DNA of 11,089 nucleotides, from contig JAIRUB010000235.1 in assembly GCA_031254635.1 (NCBI GenBank), positions 1-11,089 on the forward strand, read 5' to 3'. The stretch is from Prevotellaceae bacterium. GTDB taxonomy: Bacteria; Bacteroidota; Bacteroidia; Bacteroidales; UBA932. Of the stretch, positions 1-7,112 are shown piece by piece. The notes below the pieces were generated by a model, which did not search any database, was not told the origin of the DNA, and saw only the letters and a list, made by a program, of their open reading frames with translations. The translations under genes were made by a program, and so were the position numbers. Each line of letters begins with the position of its first letter. Within the stretch, counting starts at the first letter, position 1.

Positions 1-759
1 CGATTTTTCGGAAGCCGCAATAGAACCCCATGCCGTAGCCTGATCACCATTGATGTTACGGTAAATCCCTTTAGGCAAATCGGCCTTTTGTATAACGTAA
101 GTGTTTTGTATGGCGTGAATATTTGAAGCATAGTTATAACCATCGTGCAATAGTTTCTTGTTAGCAGCTATAAGTTCCTGTTTTTTACTGAATTTTTTTT
201 TGAAATATTGTTCGGTATATTCGAGCGAACGATTAAACAGGAAGTAACAGATGCCCAAGGCAAACATGTTTTTGCTCTTTATGATTGACTTTGCATCCAA
301 GCCAGAGTCTTTCAAGCTTTCTTTAGTCAATGTAGTCATGGGAGCAAAGATAATAGTGCGGTCTTCGATACCCAATTCTTTAACGGGGTTATCGGTTTTG
401 AACGCAGCTAAACTCAAGCCCTTTTCATCAAAGGTGTCGGCATCCATAATAACGGTAGCCGTAGGTTTTAGCCAGTGGGCATTCATTTTGAGCGCCGAAG
501 GGTTCATGGCTACCAATACGTCGCAGTGGTCGCCGGGCGTTTTGATTGGATGGTTTCCGATCTGTACCTGAAAACCTGAAACACCTGCAAGCAAGCCTTG
601 CGGAGCGCGAATTTCGGCAGGAAAATCAGGAAAGGTGGAAACATCGTTGCCCATAAGCGCTGAAGCATCGGCAAATAAGGTTCCTGTAAGTTGCATTCCA
701 TCGCCCGAGTCGCCGGAAAAACGGATAACAACATCAGGCATGTCAATTAATTTGTGCAT
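1..759 (-). CDS. korA: 2-oxoglutarate:ferredoxin oxidoreductase, fused gamma-alpha subunit, N-terminal part (runs off left edge)
   Basis: The minus strand is open from an ATG at 759 to base 1, giving 253 residues with no stop. Residues 10-23 read VVIRFSGDSGDGMQ, the N-terminal signature of the gamma domain of 2-oxoacid:acceptor oxidoreductases. The gamma domain fills about residues 8-190. A linker follows, and N237-G245 (NGDQATAWG) looks like the start of the alpha (pyrimidine-binding) domain, so this is the fused gamma-alpha form, usually about 600 residues, of which under half is visible. The enzyme interconverts 2-oxoglutarate plus CoA with succinyl-CoA and CO2 using ferredoxin in the cytoplasm; its TPP-binding beta subunit (korB) would be expected further left. 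ATG 759 was chosen because it lies about 70 nt below a canonical promoter; a second in-frame ATG at 741 (M7) is possible. The substrate could be another 2-oxoacid; the family is sure, the exact substrate less so. Confidence 0.88.
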   Translation of the reverse strand, partial: MHKLIDMPDVVIRFSGDSGDGMQLTGTLFADASALMGNDVSTFPDFPAEIRAPQGLLAGVSGFQVQIGNHPIKTPGDHCDVLVAMNPSALKMNAHWLKPTATVIMDADTFDEKGLSLAAFKTDNPVKELGIEDRTIIFAPMTTLTKESLKDSGLDAKSIIKSKNMFALGICYFLFNRSLEYTEQYFKKKFSKKQELIAANKKLLHDGYNYASNIHAIQNTYVIQKADLPKGIYRNINGDQATAWGSIAASEKS

Positions 760-834
760 GAGTAATGAGAATATTAATTACGGTTTTTTTAATAATGGTC
801 AAAATTGCTTATGATTTATAAAAAAATTGCAGGG

Positions 835-865
835 CAAATATAGATTTTTTTTTTCAAACTACAAA
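835..865 (-). promoter_or_regulatory. Bacteroidetes-type promoter for korA
   Basis: On the minus strand a -33 box TTTG (865-862) is followed after exactly 19 bp by TATATTTG (842-835), a perfect match to the Bacteroidetes -7 consensus TAnnTTTG. It points at korA and predicts a leader of about 70 nt before the ATG at 759. Assignment is by consensus and spacing only. Confidence 0.72.
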
Positions 866-870
866 ATGAA

Positions 871-898
871 AGGATAAAAAAATAATTTTTTTTATCCT
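871..898. repeat. Perfect 12-bp inverted repeat in the divergent intergenic region
   Basis: The arms AGGATAAAAAAA (871-882) and TTTTTTTATCCT (887-898) are exact reverse complements around a 4-nt TAAT loop. The element lies 5 bp upstream of the korA -33 box and about 30 bp upstream of the -33 box of the divergent ATPase gene, between the two promoters. It is mostly A and T runs, so a weak hairpin, an UP-element-like A/T tract or an operator are all possible; no regulator can be named. Confidence 0.5.
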
Positions 899-928
899 GC
901 AATGCTTTGTTAAAAACAATCTAAAAAT

Positions 929-959
929 TTTGTAAAAATAAAATCTTTTCGTAATTTCG
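929..959 (+). promoter_or_regulatory. Bacteroidetes-type promoter for the first AAA ATPase (and probably the tricorn gene)
   Basis: A -33 TTTG (929-932) is separated by 19 bp from TAATTTCG (952-959), one mismatch from TAnnTTTG. Transcription would begin near 965, inside the following inverted repeat. No comparable promoter was seen between this gene and the tricorn gene, so this is the only obvious promoter for both. Confidence 0.6.
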
Positions 960-960
960 T

Positions 961-1000
961 ATTTCCGAAAAATAGTTAAAAAATGAAGATTTTCGGAAAT
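961..1000. promoter_or_regulatory. Perfect 11-bp inverted repeat over the predicted transcription start; candidate operator or leader hairpin
   Basis: ATTTCCGAAAA (961-971) and TTTTCGGAAAT (990-1000) are exact reverse complements separated by 18 bp. The left arm starts 2 bp after the -7 element and the right arm ends 7 bp before the ATG at 1008. The arms would therefore cover the transcription start and the ribosome-binding region. As DNA this could be a two-half-site operator; as RNA it could be a hairpin hiding the start codon region. The CCG/CGG cores stand out in an otherwise A/T-only stretch, which makes chance less likely. Confidence 0.55.
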
Positions 1001-1007
1001 CTATAAG

Positions 1008-2228
1008 ATGGTAAAAAGAGAAATATATTTATCACAACTACGTGAATTGAAAGATGTTCAAATAATTAAGGTAATTGTCGGAGTGCGTCGCTGTGGAAAA
1101 TCCACGCTCTTGGAGCAGTGTAAAAATGAATTGTTCTTGGAGGGTGTGCCTGCTACCAATATCCAGCATTATAACCTCGAAGAACCTGAAAATACAGGAT
1201 TTGAACATTGGCACGATTTTTATTTTCATATAAAAAATTCGCTCTCGGGCAAAGGAATGAATTATATTTTTTTCGACGAAATTCAAATGCTTAGCAATTT
1301 TGAACGCTTGCTTGATGGATTGCACATTTTGAAAAATGTAGATTTGTACGTAACAGGCAGCAATGCTTATTTGCTTTCGAGCGAGTTGGCAACCATTCTC
1401 ACCGGCCGGGCAATTACGATAGAAATGTATCCTTTTTCATTTTTAGAATACCTTGAATATCAAAAAAATGGAAACCCAAGCGATAATGATTTAATCAATT
1501 ATCTGCAAATAGGCGGCTTTCCACAAGCCTTGGAATTGCTCAACATTAGTCATTCTGCCTACGAAAGCTATCTTAAAGGACTGTATTCAACCATTTTAGA
1601 AAAAGACATAAAGCCGCGAAATGCTATTTATAACGAGCCGACATTTGAAAATCTTGTGCGGTACTTATCCGATTCCGTGGGTAGTTCTGTTTCGGCAAAC
1701 AGCATTGCCGGTTATTTTAGACACACCAAAGACAATATTGATGACAAAACGGTAAACCGCTATATTTCACTGCTTAACAAAAGTTATCTTTTTTATCATT
1801 CCAACCGGTTTGATTTGAAAGGCAAGAAAATGCTGAAAACACAAGGAAAGGAATATATTGTAGACACCGGTTTTCGCAATGTTCTTTTGGGACGGGAAAA
1901 TCTTTCAGATTTGGGGCATATTCTCGAAAATATAGTTTATTTTGAACTTTTACGACGTAGAAATAGCGTTTGGATTGGCAAAAATGCTTCCGGTGAAATT
2001 GATTTTGTAGCAAAAGATTCCAACGGTTATACGCATTATTATCAGGTTTGTCTCACAATGCGCGAAGAAAGTACTCGCGAACGGGAACTTTCGGCATTTA
2101 TGAAACTGAAAAACCACCACCCGAAAACCGTTATTTGCCTTGACCCCGAAGAACCAACCTACAATGGTATTGTACAGCGCAATGCAACAAAGTGGCTCAT
2201 GAAGCCATCAACAATTAATCACTATTAA
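1008..2228 (+). CDS. AAA_14 / DUF4143 family ATPase (first copy)
   Basis: A 406-residue cytosolic P-loop ATPase of the AAA_14 plus DUF4143 type common in Bacteroidetes and archaea; its cellular role is not established. Visible motifs: Walker A G25-T33 (GVRRCGKST), Walker B 86-91 (YIFFDE), sensor-like TGSN at 116-119, then LTGR at 131-134 with a PFSFLEYL block, and GGFPQAL at 169-175. The C-terminal half carries a PD-(D/E)XK-like nuclease fold: E307, then E330-I-D332, then YQV at 345-347. The last motif lacks the usual E-x-K lysine, so nuclease activity is doubtful. The length is normal for the family. ATG 1008 follows the inverted repeat. The gene looks more AT-rich than the tricorn and mutA genes, which could mean later acquisition. 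The tricorn gene starts 6 bp after its stop. A second family member lies at 7113-8318. Confidence 0.88.
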   Translation: MVKREIYLSQLRELKDVQIIKVIVGVRRCGKSTLLEQCKNELFLEGVPATNIQHYNLEEPENTGFEHWHDFYFHIKNSLSGKGMNYIFFDEIQMLSNFERLLDGLHILKNVDLYVTGSNAYLLSSELATILTGRAITIEMYPFSFLEYLEYQKNGNPSDNDLINYLQIGGFPQALELLNISHSAYESYLKGLYSTILEKDIKPRNAIYNEPTFENLVRYLSDSVGSSVSANSIAGYFRHTKDNIDDKTVNRYISLLNKSYLFYHSNRFDLKGKKMLKTQGKEYIVDTGFRNVLLGRENLSDLGHILENIVYFELLRRRNSVWIGKNASGEIDFVAKDSNGYTHYYQVCLTMREESTRERELSAFMKLKNHHPKTVICLDPEEPTYNGIVQRNATKWLMKPSTINHY

Positions 2229-2234
2229 TTCAAA

Positions 2235-5200
2235 ATGAAAACATTAAAACTAACAGTTATCAGCCTGTTTTTATCGATTGGCGTATTACAGGCCAACCCT
2301 TTGTGGATGCGTTATCCCTCCATATCGCCCGATGGCAAACAAATTGCCTTCTCGTATAAGGGCGATATTTATACCGTAGTAGTAGCCGGCGGCGAGGCTA
2401 AGCAAATTACTATGCACGAGGCGCATGATTACATACCTGTGTGGTCGCCCGACAGCAAGAGCATTGCCTTTGCGAGTAATCGATACGGCAGTTTTAACAT
2501 TTTTTTAGTGCCGGCTGCCGGCGGAACGCCTGTGCGACTAACAAACTGGTCGGGCGGCGAGCAACCTTACAGCTTTACCCCCGATGGTAAATATATCGTT
2601 TTCGGCGCTAAGATACAAGCGCCGGCAAAAAGCGCTGCTTTTCCATCCAGCGTAATGAGCGAACTTTACAGCATACCGGTAACAGGCGGGCGCCCTGAAC
2701 AAATATTGGCTACCCCTGCTGAAAAAGTAAAATTTACCAATGATGGAAAAAAGTTTGTATTTCAGGATAAAAAAGGACAGGAAAACCAATGGCGAAAACA
2801 CCATACCTCCTCCGTTACACGCGATATATGGATGTATGACATAAGTACCGGAAAGTTCCGCGCCCTTATTGTTGCCCCCTGTGAAAATACCGACCCGATA
2901 CTCAGCCCCGACAACACGCAGGTATATTTTTTGAGTACAAAAAACGGCTCGTATAACGTATTTAGCTTTCCACTGGATAATTCGTCGAGTGTGAAGCAGA
3001 TAACTGATTTCAAGACTCACCCCGTGCGCTTTCTGAGTATTGCTAATACCGGAATGCTCTGCTTTGGCTACGAGGGAGAAATTTATATCTTGGCTGCCGG
3101 TGGAAAACCTGAGAAAGTGAAAATTCAAATAACAGGCGACTCTAAAAATAATGAGATTGAAGCATTGACAAATAAAGATGCCGTGGGTGCAGCTATTTCT
3201 ACCGATGGTAAACAGGTCGCCATAGTAATGCGGGGTGAAATTTTTGTAGCTTCAACCGATTACAAATATACCAAACGGATTACCAATACTGCTGCAGAGG
3301 AAGATTATCCTAAGTTTTCACCCGATGGAAAAACACTGATTTACGCTTCGCAGCGCGATGGTTTTTGGAATATTTATACCGCTAAAACCACCCGTCCAGA
3401 AGAGCCTTATTTCTTTAATGCTACAGTAATTGAAGAACAAGCCCTCATTCCCGCTGCCAAGGTGGAACGCTGCCTGCCACAATATTCGCCCGATGGGAAG
3501 GAGATTGCTTATATTGAAAGCCGTTCTAAACTTATGGTGTATAATATAGAAAGCAAGAAAATTCGCCAAATTACCGATGGTTCTACCAATTACGACAGCG
3601 ATGGAATGATTAACTACGCCTGGTCGCCCGACAGCAAGTGGTTCACTATTCAATATACTCCCAATCGCCACCATCCCTATACCGACATTGGCTTCGTGAG
3701 CGCTCAGGGAGGCGCTATTACCAATCTTACCAATAGCGGATATACCAACGGTAATCCGAAATGGGTATTAGATGGTGATGCTATTATGTTTCGCACCGAA
3801 CGTTACGGTATGCGCAACCATGCTTCCTGGGGCTCCATGAATGATGTAATGCTGGTGTTCATGAACCGGAAAGCATTCGATAAATTCCACCTGAGTGACG
3901 ATGATTTTAAGCTTTTTCAGGAAGACGAAAAGGCTAAGAAAAAAGATACCAAGGCCGACTCTACCAAAAAGGAAACCAAAGATATTGTTGTAGAATTAAA
4001 AGGTATTGAAGACCGCCTGCTTCGTTTGACACCTAACTCCTCTACGCTGGGCGATGCGGTATTAGATAATAATGGAGAAAAGTTATACTACTTGGCTTCG
4101 TTTGAACAAGATTTTGACCTCTGGTCCTTGAATTGCCGCACCAAAGAAACCAAGGTTGAAATAAAAAAGGCCGGAAGAGCTACAATAAGCCTTGATAAAG
4201 AAGGAAAAACCCTGTTCCTGCTGGGGCGAGCTATGCAGAAATATGTGCTGGCTTCATCCAAGAAAACACCTATAGCTTTCAATGTAAAAATGGACTTAGA
4301 CTTGATTGCCGAACGGGAATTCATGTTCAACCATGTAGTTCTTGAAGAGGCCAAGCGTTTTTATGTTGTTGATATGCACGGCGTTGATTGGCCGGCTATG
4401 ACTAAGTCGTATGCTAAGTTCTTGCCTTACATCAATAATAATTTTGATTTTGCCGAGTTGTTGAACGAACTGTTAGGCGAACTCAATGTGTCGCATACCG
4501 GCAGCCGATACACTTCCCGCCCTGCTAATTCCGATGCTATAGCACAGTTAGGTTTGCTTTTCTCTTGGAATTACGATAAAGATGGCTTGTTGATAGATGA
4601 GGTGTTAGAAAAAGGATCCTTTGATAAAGCCGACAGTAAAGTCGTAGCCGGATGTGTATTGGAAAAGATTAACGGCGTAAAAATTGAAAAGGGCAAGGAT
4701 TATTTTTCTTTGCTGAATAAGAAAGCCGGAGAAATAATATTGGTATCATGTTATAATCCAAAAACCAACGAACGCTGGGACGAAACGGTGAAACCTATTA
4801 CTGTGGCAGCACAAAACGCTCTCTTGTATGGCCGCTGGGTAAAACAACGCGAGGCTGACGTAGAGCGGCTATCCAATGGCCGTTTGGGTTATGTACACAT
4901 TGAGAGTATGGGCGACCCCAGTTTCCGCTCTATTTATTCCGATATACTGGGTAAATACAATGATAAGGAAGGAATTGTTATTGATACCCGCTTTAACAGA
5001 GGCGGCCGCCTGCATGAAGATATAGAAGTACTGTTCAGCGGCAAAAAATATTTTACGCAGGTAGTGCAGGGCAAGGAATCCTGTGATATGCCCAGTCGTC
5101 GTTGGAATAAGGCTTCGATTATGGTTATGGGCGAGGCGAATTATTCTAATGCACATGGAACTCCCTGGGTATATAAGAATATGGGAATAGGAAAATTAGT

Positions 5201-5429
5201 AGGCATGCCTGTGCCGGGTACTATGACCAGTGTAAATTGGGTAAGCCTGCAAGACCCAAGCCTGGTATTTGGTATTCCGGTAGTTGGTTGCCAATTAGCC
5301 GACGGCTCGTATTTGGAAAACCAGCAATTGGAACCTGATGTAAAAGTAGCTAATTCACCCGACAGATTAGCCGCAGGCGAAGACGAACAATTAGCTGCCG
5401 CCGTTAGGGAATTGTTGAAAGAATTATAA
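2235..5429 (+). CDS. Exported tricorn protease homologue (S41-family peptidase with N-terminal beta-propellers)
   Basis: This 1064-residue protein matches tricorn proteases, which hydrolyse peptides into small fragments. Residues 1-20 are a Sec signal peptide (K2, K5, hydrophobic core, probable cleavage after QA at 19-20), so it should work in the periplasm. Residues about 25-300 and 310-700 contain repeated WD40/TolB-like blades with SPDGK or SPDSK turns (about 31, 71, 362, 418, 464), forming the two propellers. A Lys-rich linker lies at 560-583. A PDZ-like region covers about 770-850 and the S41 core the rest. By position and context S753-H754, S971 and E1033 correspond to the Thermoplasma catalytic residues S745, H746, S965 and E1023. 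The residue after the nucleophile is N972, where an Asp is usual. The start is the ATG 6 bp after the ATPase stop, and the two genes are probably co-transcribed. Confidence 0.92.
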   Translation: MKTLKLTVISLFLSIGVLQANPLWMRYPSISPDGKQIAFSYKGDIYTVVVAGGEAKQITMHEAHDYIPVWSPDSKSIAFASNRYGSFNIFLVPAAGGTPVRLTNWSGGEQPYSFTPDGKYIVFGAKIQAPAKSAAFPSSVMSELYSIPVTGGRPEQILATPAEKVKFTNDGKKFVFQDKKGQENQWRKHHTSSVTRDIWMYDISTGKFRALIVAPCENTDPILSPDNTQVYFLSTKNGSYNVFSFPLDNSSSVKQITDFKTHPVRFLSIANTGMLCFGYEGEIYILAAGGKPEKVKIQITGDSKNNEIEALTNKDAVGAAISTDGKQVAIVMRGEIFVASTDYKYTKRITNTAAEEDYPKFSPDGKTLIYASQRDGFWNIYTAKTTRPEEPYFFNATVIEEQALIPAAKVERCLPQYSPDGKEIAYIESRSKLMVYNIESKKIRQITDGSTNYDSDGMINYAWSPDSKWFTIQYTPNRHHPYTDIGFVSAQGGAITNLTNSGYTNGNPKWVLDGDAIMFRTERYGMRNHASWGSMNDVMLVFMNRKAFDKFHLSDDDFKLFQEDEKAKKKDTKADSTKKETKDIVVELKGIEDRLLRLTPNSSTLGDAVLDNNGEKLYYLASFEQDFDLWSLNCRTKETKVEIKKAGRATISLDKEGKTLFLLGRAMQKYVLASSKKTPIAFNVKMDLDLIAEREFMFNHVVLEEAKRFYVVDMHGVDWPAMTKSYAKFLPYINNNFDFAELLNELLGELNVSHTGSRYTSRPANSDAIAQLGLLFSWNYDKDGLLIDEVLEKGSFDKADSKVVAGCVLEKINGVKIEKGKDYFSLLNKKAGEIILVSCYNPKTNERWDETVKPITVAAQNALLYGRWVKQREADVERLSNGRLGYVHIESMGDPSFRSIYSDILGKYNDKEGIVIDTRFNRGGRLHEDIEVLFSGKKYFTQVVQGKESCDMPSRRWNKASIMVMGEANYSNAHGTPWVYKNMGIGKLVGMPVPGTMTSVNWVSLQDPSLVFGIPVVGCQLADGSYLENQQLEPDVKVANSPDRLAAGEDEQLAAAVRELLKEL

Positions 5430-5444
5430 TTTTTCCTATCTTTG
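5414..5444 (+). promoter_or_regulatory. Bacteroidetes-type promoter for the gamma-CA/sufD pair
   Basis: TATCTTTG at 5437-5444 is an exact -7 consensus, 22 bp before the ATG at 5467. A partial -33 box, GTTG (5414-5417, 3 of 4), sits 19 bp upstream, inside the last codons of the tricorn gene. No hairpin terminator was seen between the tricorn stop and this promoter, so some read-through is likely. Confidence 0.65.
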
Positions 5445-5466
5445 TTGTTTAACTCAAGATAAAATT

Positions 5467-5976
5467 ATGGCTATTATACAAGTAGTTAACGGGATATATC
5501 CCACTATCGGAGAACGGTGCTTTATTGCTGAAAACGCTGTGATTGTGGGTGATGTGGTAATTGGCGATGATTGCAGTATCTGGTACTCGGCAGTCTTGCG
5601 CGGCGATGTCAATAGTATTCACATCGGAAATCGCACCAATATTCAGGACGGGGCGGTGGTACATGTTTTCGACCATTCAGTAGCCGAAATCGGCGATGAT
5701 GTGTCGGTAGGGCATAATGCTATTGTTCACGGCGCGAAGGTGGGCAATAATGTGTTAGTGGGTATGGGTGCTATCTTGATGGATAATGCGGTAATTCCCG
5801 ATAATACGATTATTGCGGCAGGGGCCACAGTGTTGAGTAATGCGGTGCTGGAACCAGGCGTGTATGCCGGCACTCCCGCCAAAAAGGTAAAAGACTGTAA
5901 TGCAAAATTAGTAGAAATGATACGCCAGAATGCCGCTGGCTATTTGACGTATAAGGATTGGTTTATTCAAAGTTAA
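5467..5976 (+). CDS. Gamma-class carbonic anhydrase family protein (YrdA/PaaY-like hexapeptide-repeat protein)
   Basis: This 169-residue protein is built of hexapeptide repeats from about residue 14 to 136 (for example IGERCF, IGDDCS, IGNRTN, VGNNVL), the signature of a left-handed beta-helix trimer. The three metal-ligand histidines of the gamma-carbonic anhydrase family are present as H66, H83 and H88, with the accompanying R45-G-D47 and Q60-D61. The C-terminal GTPAKKVK (135-142) and a short terminal helix are also typical of the YrdA/CaiE/PaaY group. Length is normal. It is cytosolic (no signal peptide). Many family members have no measurable anhydrase activity and their role is unclear, so the family name is safer than the reaction. 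It has its own promoter and shares a transcript with the SufD-like gene 10 bp downstream. Confidence 0.92.
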   Translation: MAIIQVVNGIYPTIGERCFIAENAVIVGDVVIGDDCSIWYSAVLRGDVNSIHIGNRTNIQDGAVVHVFDHSVAEIGDDVSVGHNAIVHGAKVGNNVLVGMGAILMDNAVIPDNTIIAAGATVLSNAVLEPGVYAGTPAKKVKDCNAKLVEMIRQNAAGYLTYKDWFIQS

Positions 5977-5979
5977 AAA

Positions 5980-6000
5980 TTGAAAGTTGAAAATTGAAAA
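5980..6000 (+). repeat. Three tandem copies of the heptamer TTGAAAR
   Basis: TTGAAAG (5980-5986), TTGAAAA (5987-5993) and TTGAAAA (5994-6000) follow each other without gaps, between the stop of the carbonic anhydrase gene and the start of the sufD reading frame. The second copy supplies the likely TTG start codon. Changes in copy number would shift the frame of anything starting upstream of it. This could be a slippage-prone simple repeat or the scar of a rearrangement. Confidence 0.6.
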
Positions 6001-6964
6001 CGATAAGTTGAAGTTTGTGTCCAATGTTTTCCATTGCGAGGTGGAGGGCTTGGATACGGAAAAAGTGTATATGATGAACGGCGGAAAGCCGGGCAACTAT
6101 ACCTTATTGTCGCAAGACAAACCCCTGCAACTGATTAGTGTGCGCGAAGGAACAGAGGCGCGGGAAGTAAGATTTGAAAACAACTTTACCATACCCGCCG
6201 GTTCTTCTGCAAAAATAATTATCTGTGACCACACGGCTTCCCATCACCCTTTCATTACACAATCAATCAATAATATATGTTTAAAAGAGGGTGCGCGTTT
6301 AGAAATGTTATTCATGCAAAACGAGCATAATCATTCAGAGCATCATACTACAACAACTATTGAGCAGGGCCGCAACAGTTACCTTTCTTGTACGGTAGCC
6401 ACCTTGTATGGCGGAGTGGTTGATAATAGCTTTGAGGTTAAATTAACCGGCGAAGGAGCTGTTTGCGAGCTCAATGGCCTTTATCTCAGTGACAGAGAGC
6501 AGCGGGTAACTAATACCGCAAGAATACATCACCTTGCCGGTAGATGCTTGAGTCGCCAGCTATTTAAGGGGATTCTCGACGAGCAGGCTGTTGGAGTTTT
6601 TAATGGTCATATCTTGGTTGACAAAGGTGCTCAAAAAACAGAGGCTTACCAGGTTAATCACAATTTATTGCTGACACATACCGCCAAGATGTTTACCCAA
6701 CCTCATTTGGAAATCTATGCCGACGACGTAAAATGTTCGCATGGCGCCACCATCGGCCGGATTGATGAGAATGCACTGTTCTATCTTCGTTCCCGCGGGG
6801 TGAGCTTGCCGGAAGCGCGGCATCTGCAACAGTTTGCCTTCGCCAATGATGTACTCGAAAAAATCACAGTACTACCGCTGCGTGAACGTACCTCATCATT
6901 AGTGGAAAAGCGGTTGAGAGGTGAATTATTGCCCTGCGCGGATTGTTCCTGCCACTGTTGTTAA
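5987..6964 (+). CDS. sufD: Short SufD-like Fe-S cluster assembly scaffold protein
   Basis: The protein matches the beta-helix core and C-terminal domain of SufD, part of the SufBCD scaffold that builds Fe-S clusters in the cytoplasm. Diagnostic stretches are FTQPHLEIYADDVKCSHGAT (residues 236-255), with C250 and H252 where E. coli SufD has C358 and H360, then DENALFYLRSRG and VEKRLRGE. At 325 residues it is about 100 shorter than typical SufD (about 420-450); the N-terminal helical domain is missing. An in-frame TGA at 5981-5983 blocks extension upstream. The first ATG lies far inside (codon 29), so TTG 5987 is the best start and TTG 6008 an alternative. The tail CADCSCHCC holds five cysteines. 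There is no sufB, sufC or sufS beside it. It may be a truncated gene or a naturally compact SufBD-type protein. Confidence 0.82.
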   Translation: MKIENDKLKFVSNVFHCEVEGLDTEKVYMMNGGKPGNYTLLSQDKPLQLISVREGTEAREVRFENNFTIPAGSSAKIIICDHTASHHPFITQSINNICLKEGARLEMLFMQNEHNHSEHHTTTTIEQGRNSYLSCTVATLYGGVVDNSFEVKLTGEGAVCELNGLYLSDREQRVTNTARIHHLAGRCLSRQLFKGILDEQAVGVFNGHILVDKGAQKTEAYQVNHNLLLTHTAKMFTQPHLEIYADDVKCSHGATIGRIDENALFYLRSRGVSLPEARHLQQFAFANDVLEKITVLPLRERTSSLVEKRLRGELLPCADCSCHCC

Positions 6965-7038
6965 TTCAAAAATTTAAAATATTAATTATTGATTTATAAA
7001 TAGTTATATTGATTGTTTATTGTTATTAAATAAGATTG

Positions 7039-7053
7039 TTCATTACTAATGAA
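7039..7053. repeat. 15-bp palindrome upstream of the second ATPase promoter
   Basis: TTCATTA (7039-7045) and TAATGAA (7047-7053) are perfect reverse complements around one C, ending 8 bp before the -33 box of the next promoter. The position suits an operator, but the whole 6965-7112 region is so AT-rich that short palindromes are expected by chance. The rest of that region holds only the promoter. Confidence 0.3.
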
Positions 7054-7061
7054 TTAAATTA

Positions 7062-7092
7062 TTTGTTAATATTAAATAAAGTCATATCTTTG
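7062..7092 (+). promoter_or_regulatory. Bacteroidetes-type promoter for the second AAA ATPase
   Basis: TTTG (7062-7065), 19 bp, then TATCTTTG (7085-7092): both boxes and the spacing match the Bacteroidetes consensus exactly. The -7 box ends 20 bp before the ATG at 7113, giving a short leader of about 15 nt. Confidence 0.78.
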
Positions 7093-7112
7093 CAGTAAAT
7101 AATATACTTAAT

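Noticed and set aside
251..746. Open frames on both strands (251-571 plus, 510-746 minus) at the left end
   Set aside because: Both overlap the korA frame, which carries a clear GDSGDG signature and runs uninterrupted from 759 to 1; the alternatives show no family features.
2538..3128. A 196-codon open frame on the minus strand within the tricorn gene
   Set aside because: It lies entirely antisense to a well-supported propeller region; its translation has no recognisable domain and looks like the shadow of the coding frame.
2235..5429. Reading the tricorn homologue and the preceding ATPase as a defence system
   Set aside because: Tricorn carries a signal peptide and the ATPase is cytosolic, so they would be in different compartments; there are no other defence genes nearby.
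7066..7075. TTAATATTAA palindrome between the -33 and -7 boxes of the second ATPase promoter
   Set aside because: A 10-bp A/T palindrome is expected by chance in a region this AT-rich, and no second half-site was seen.
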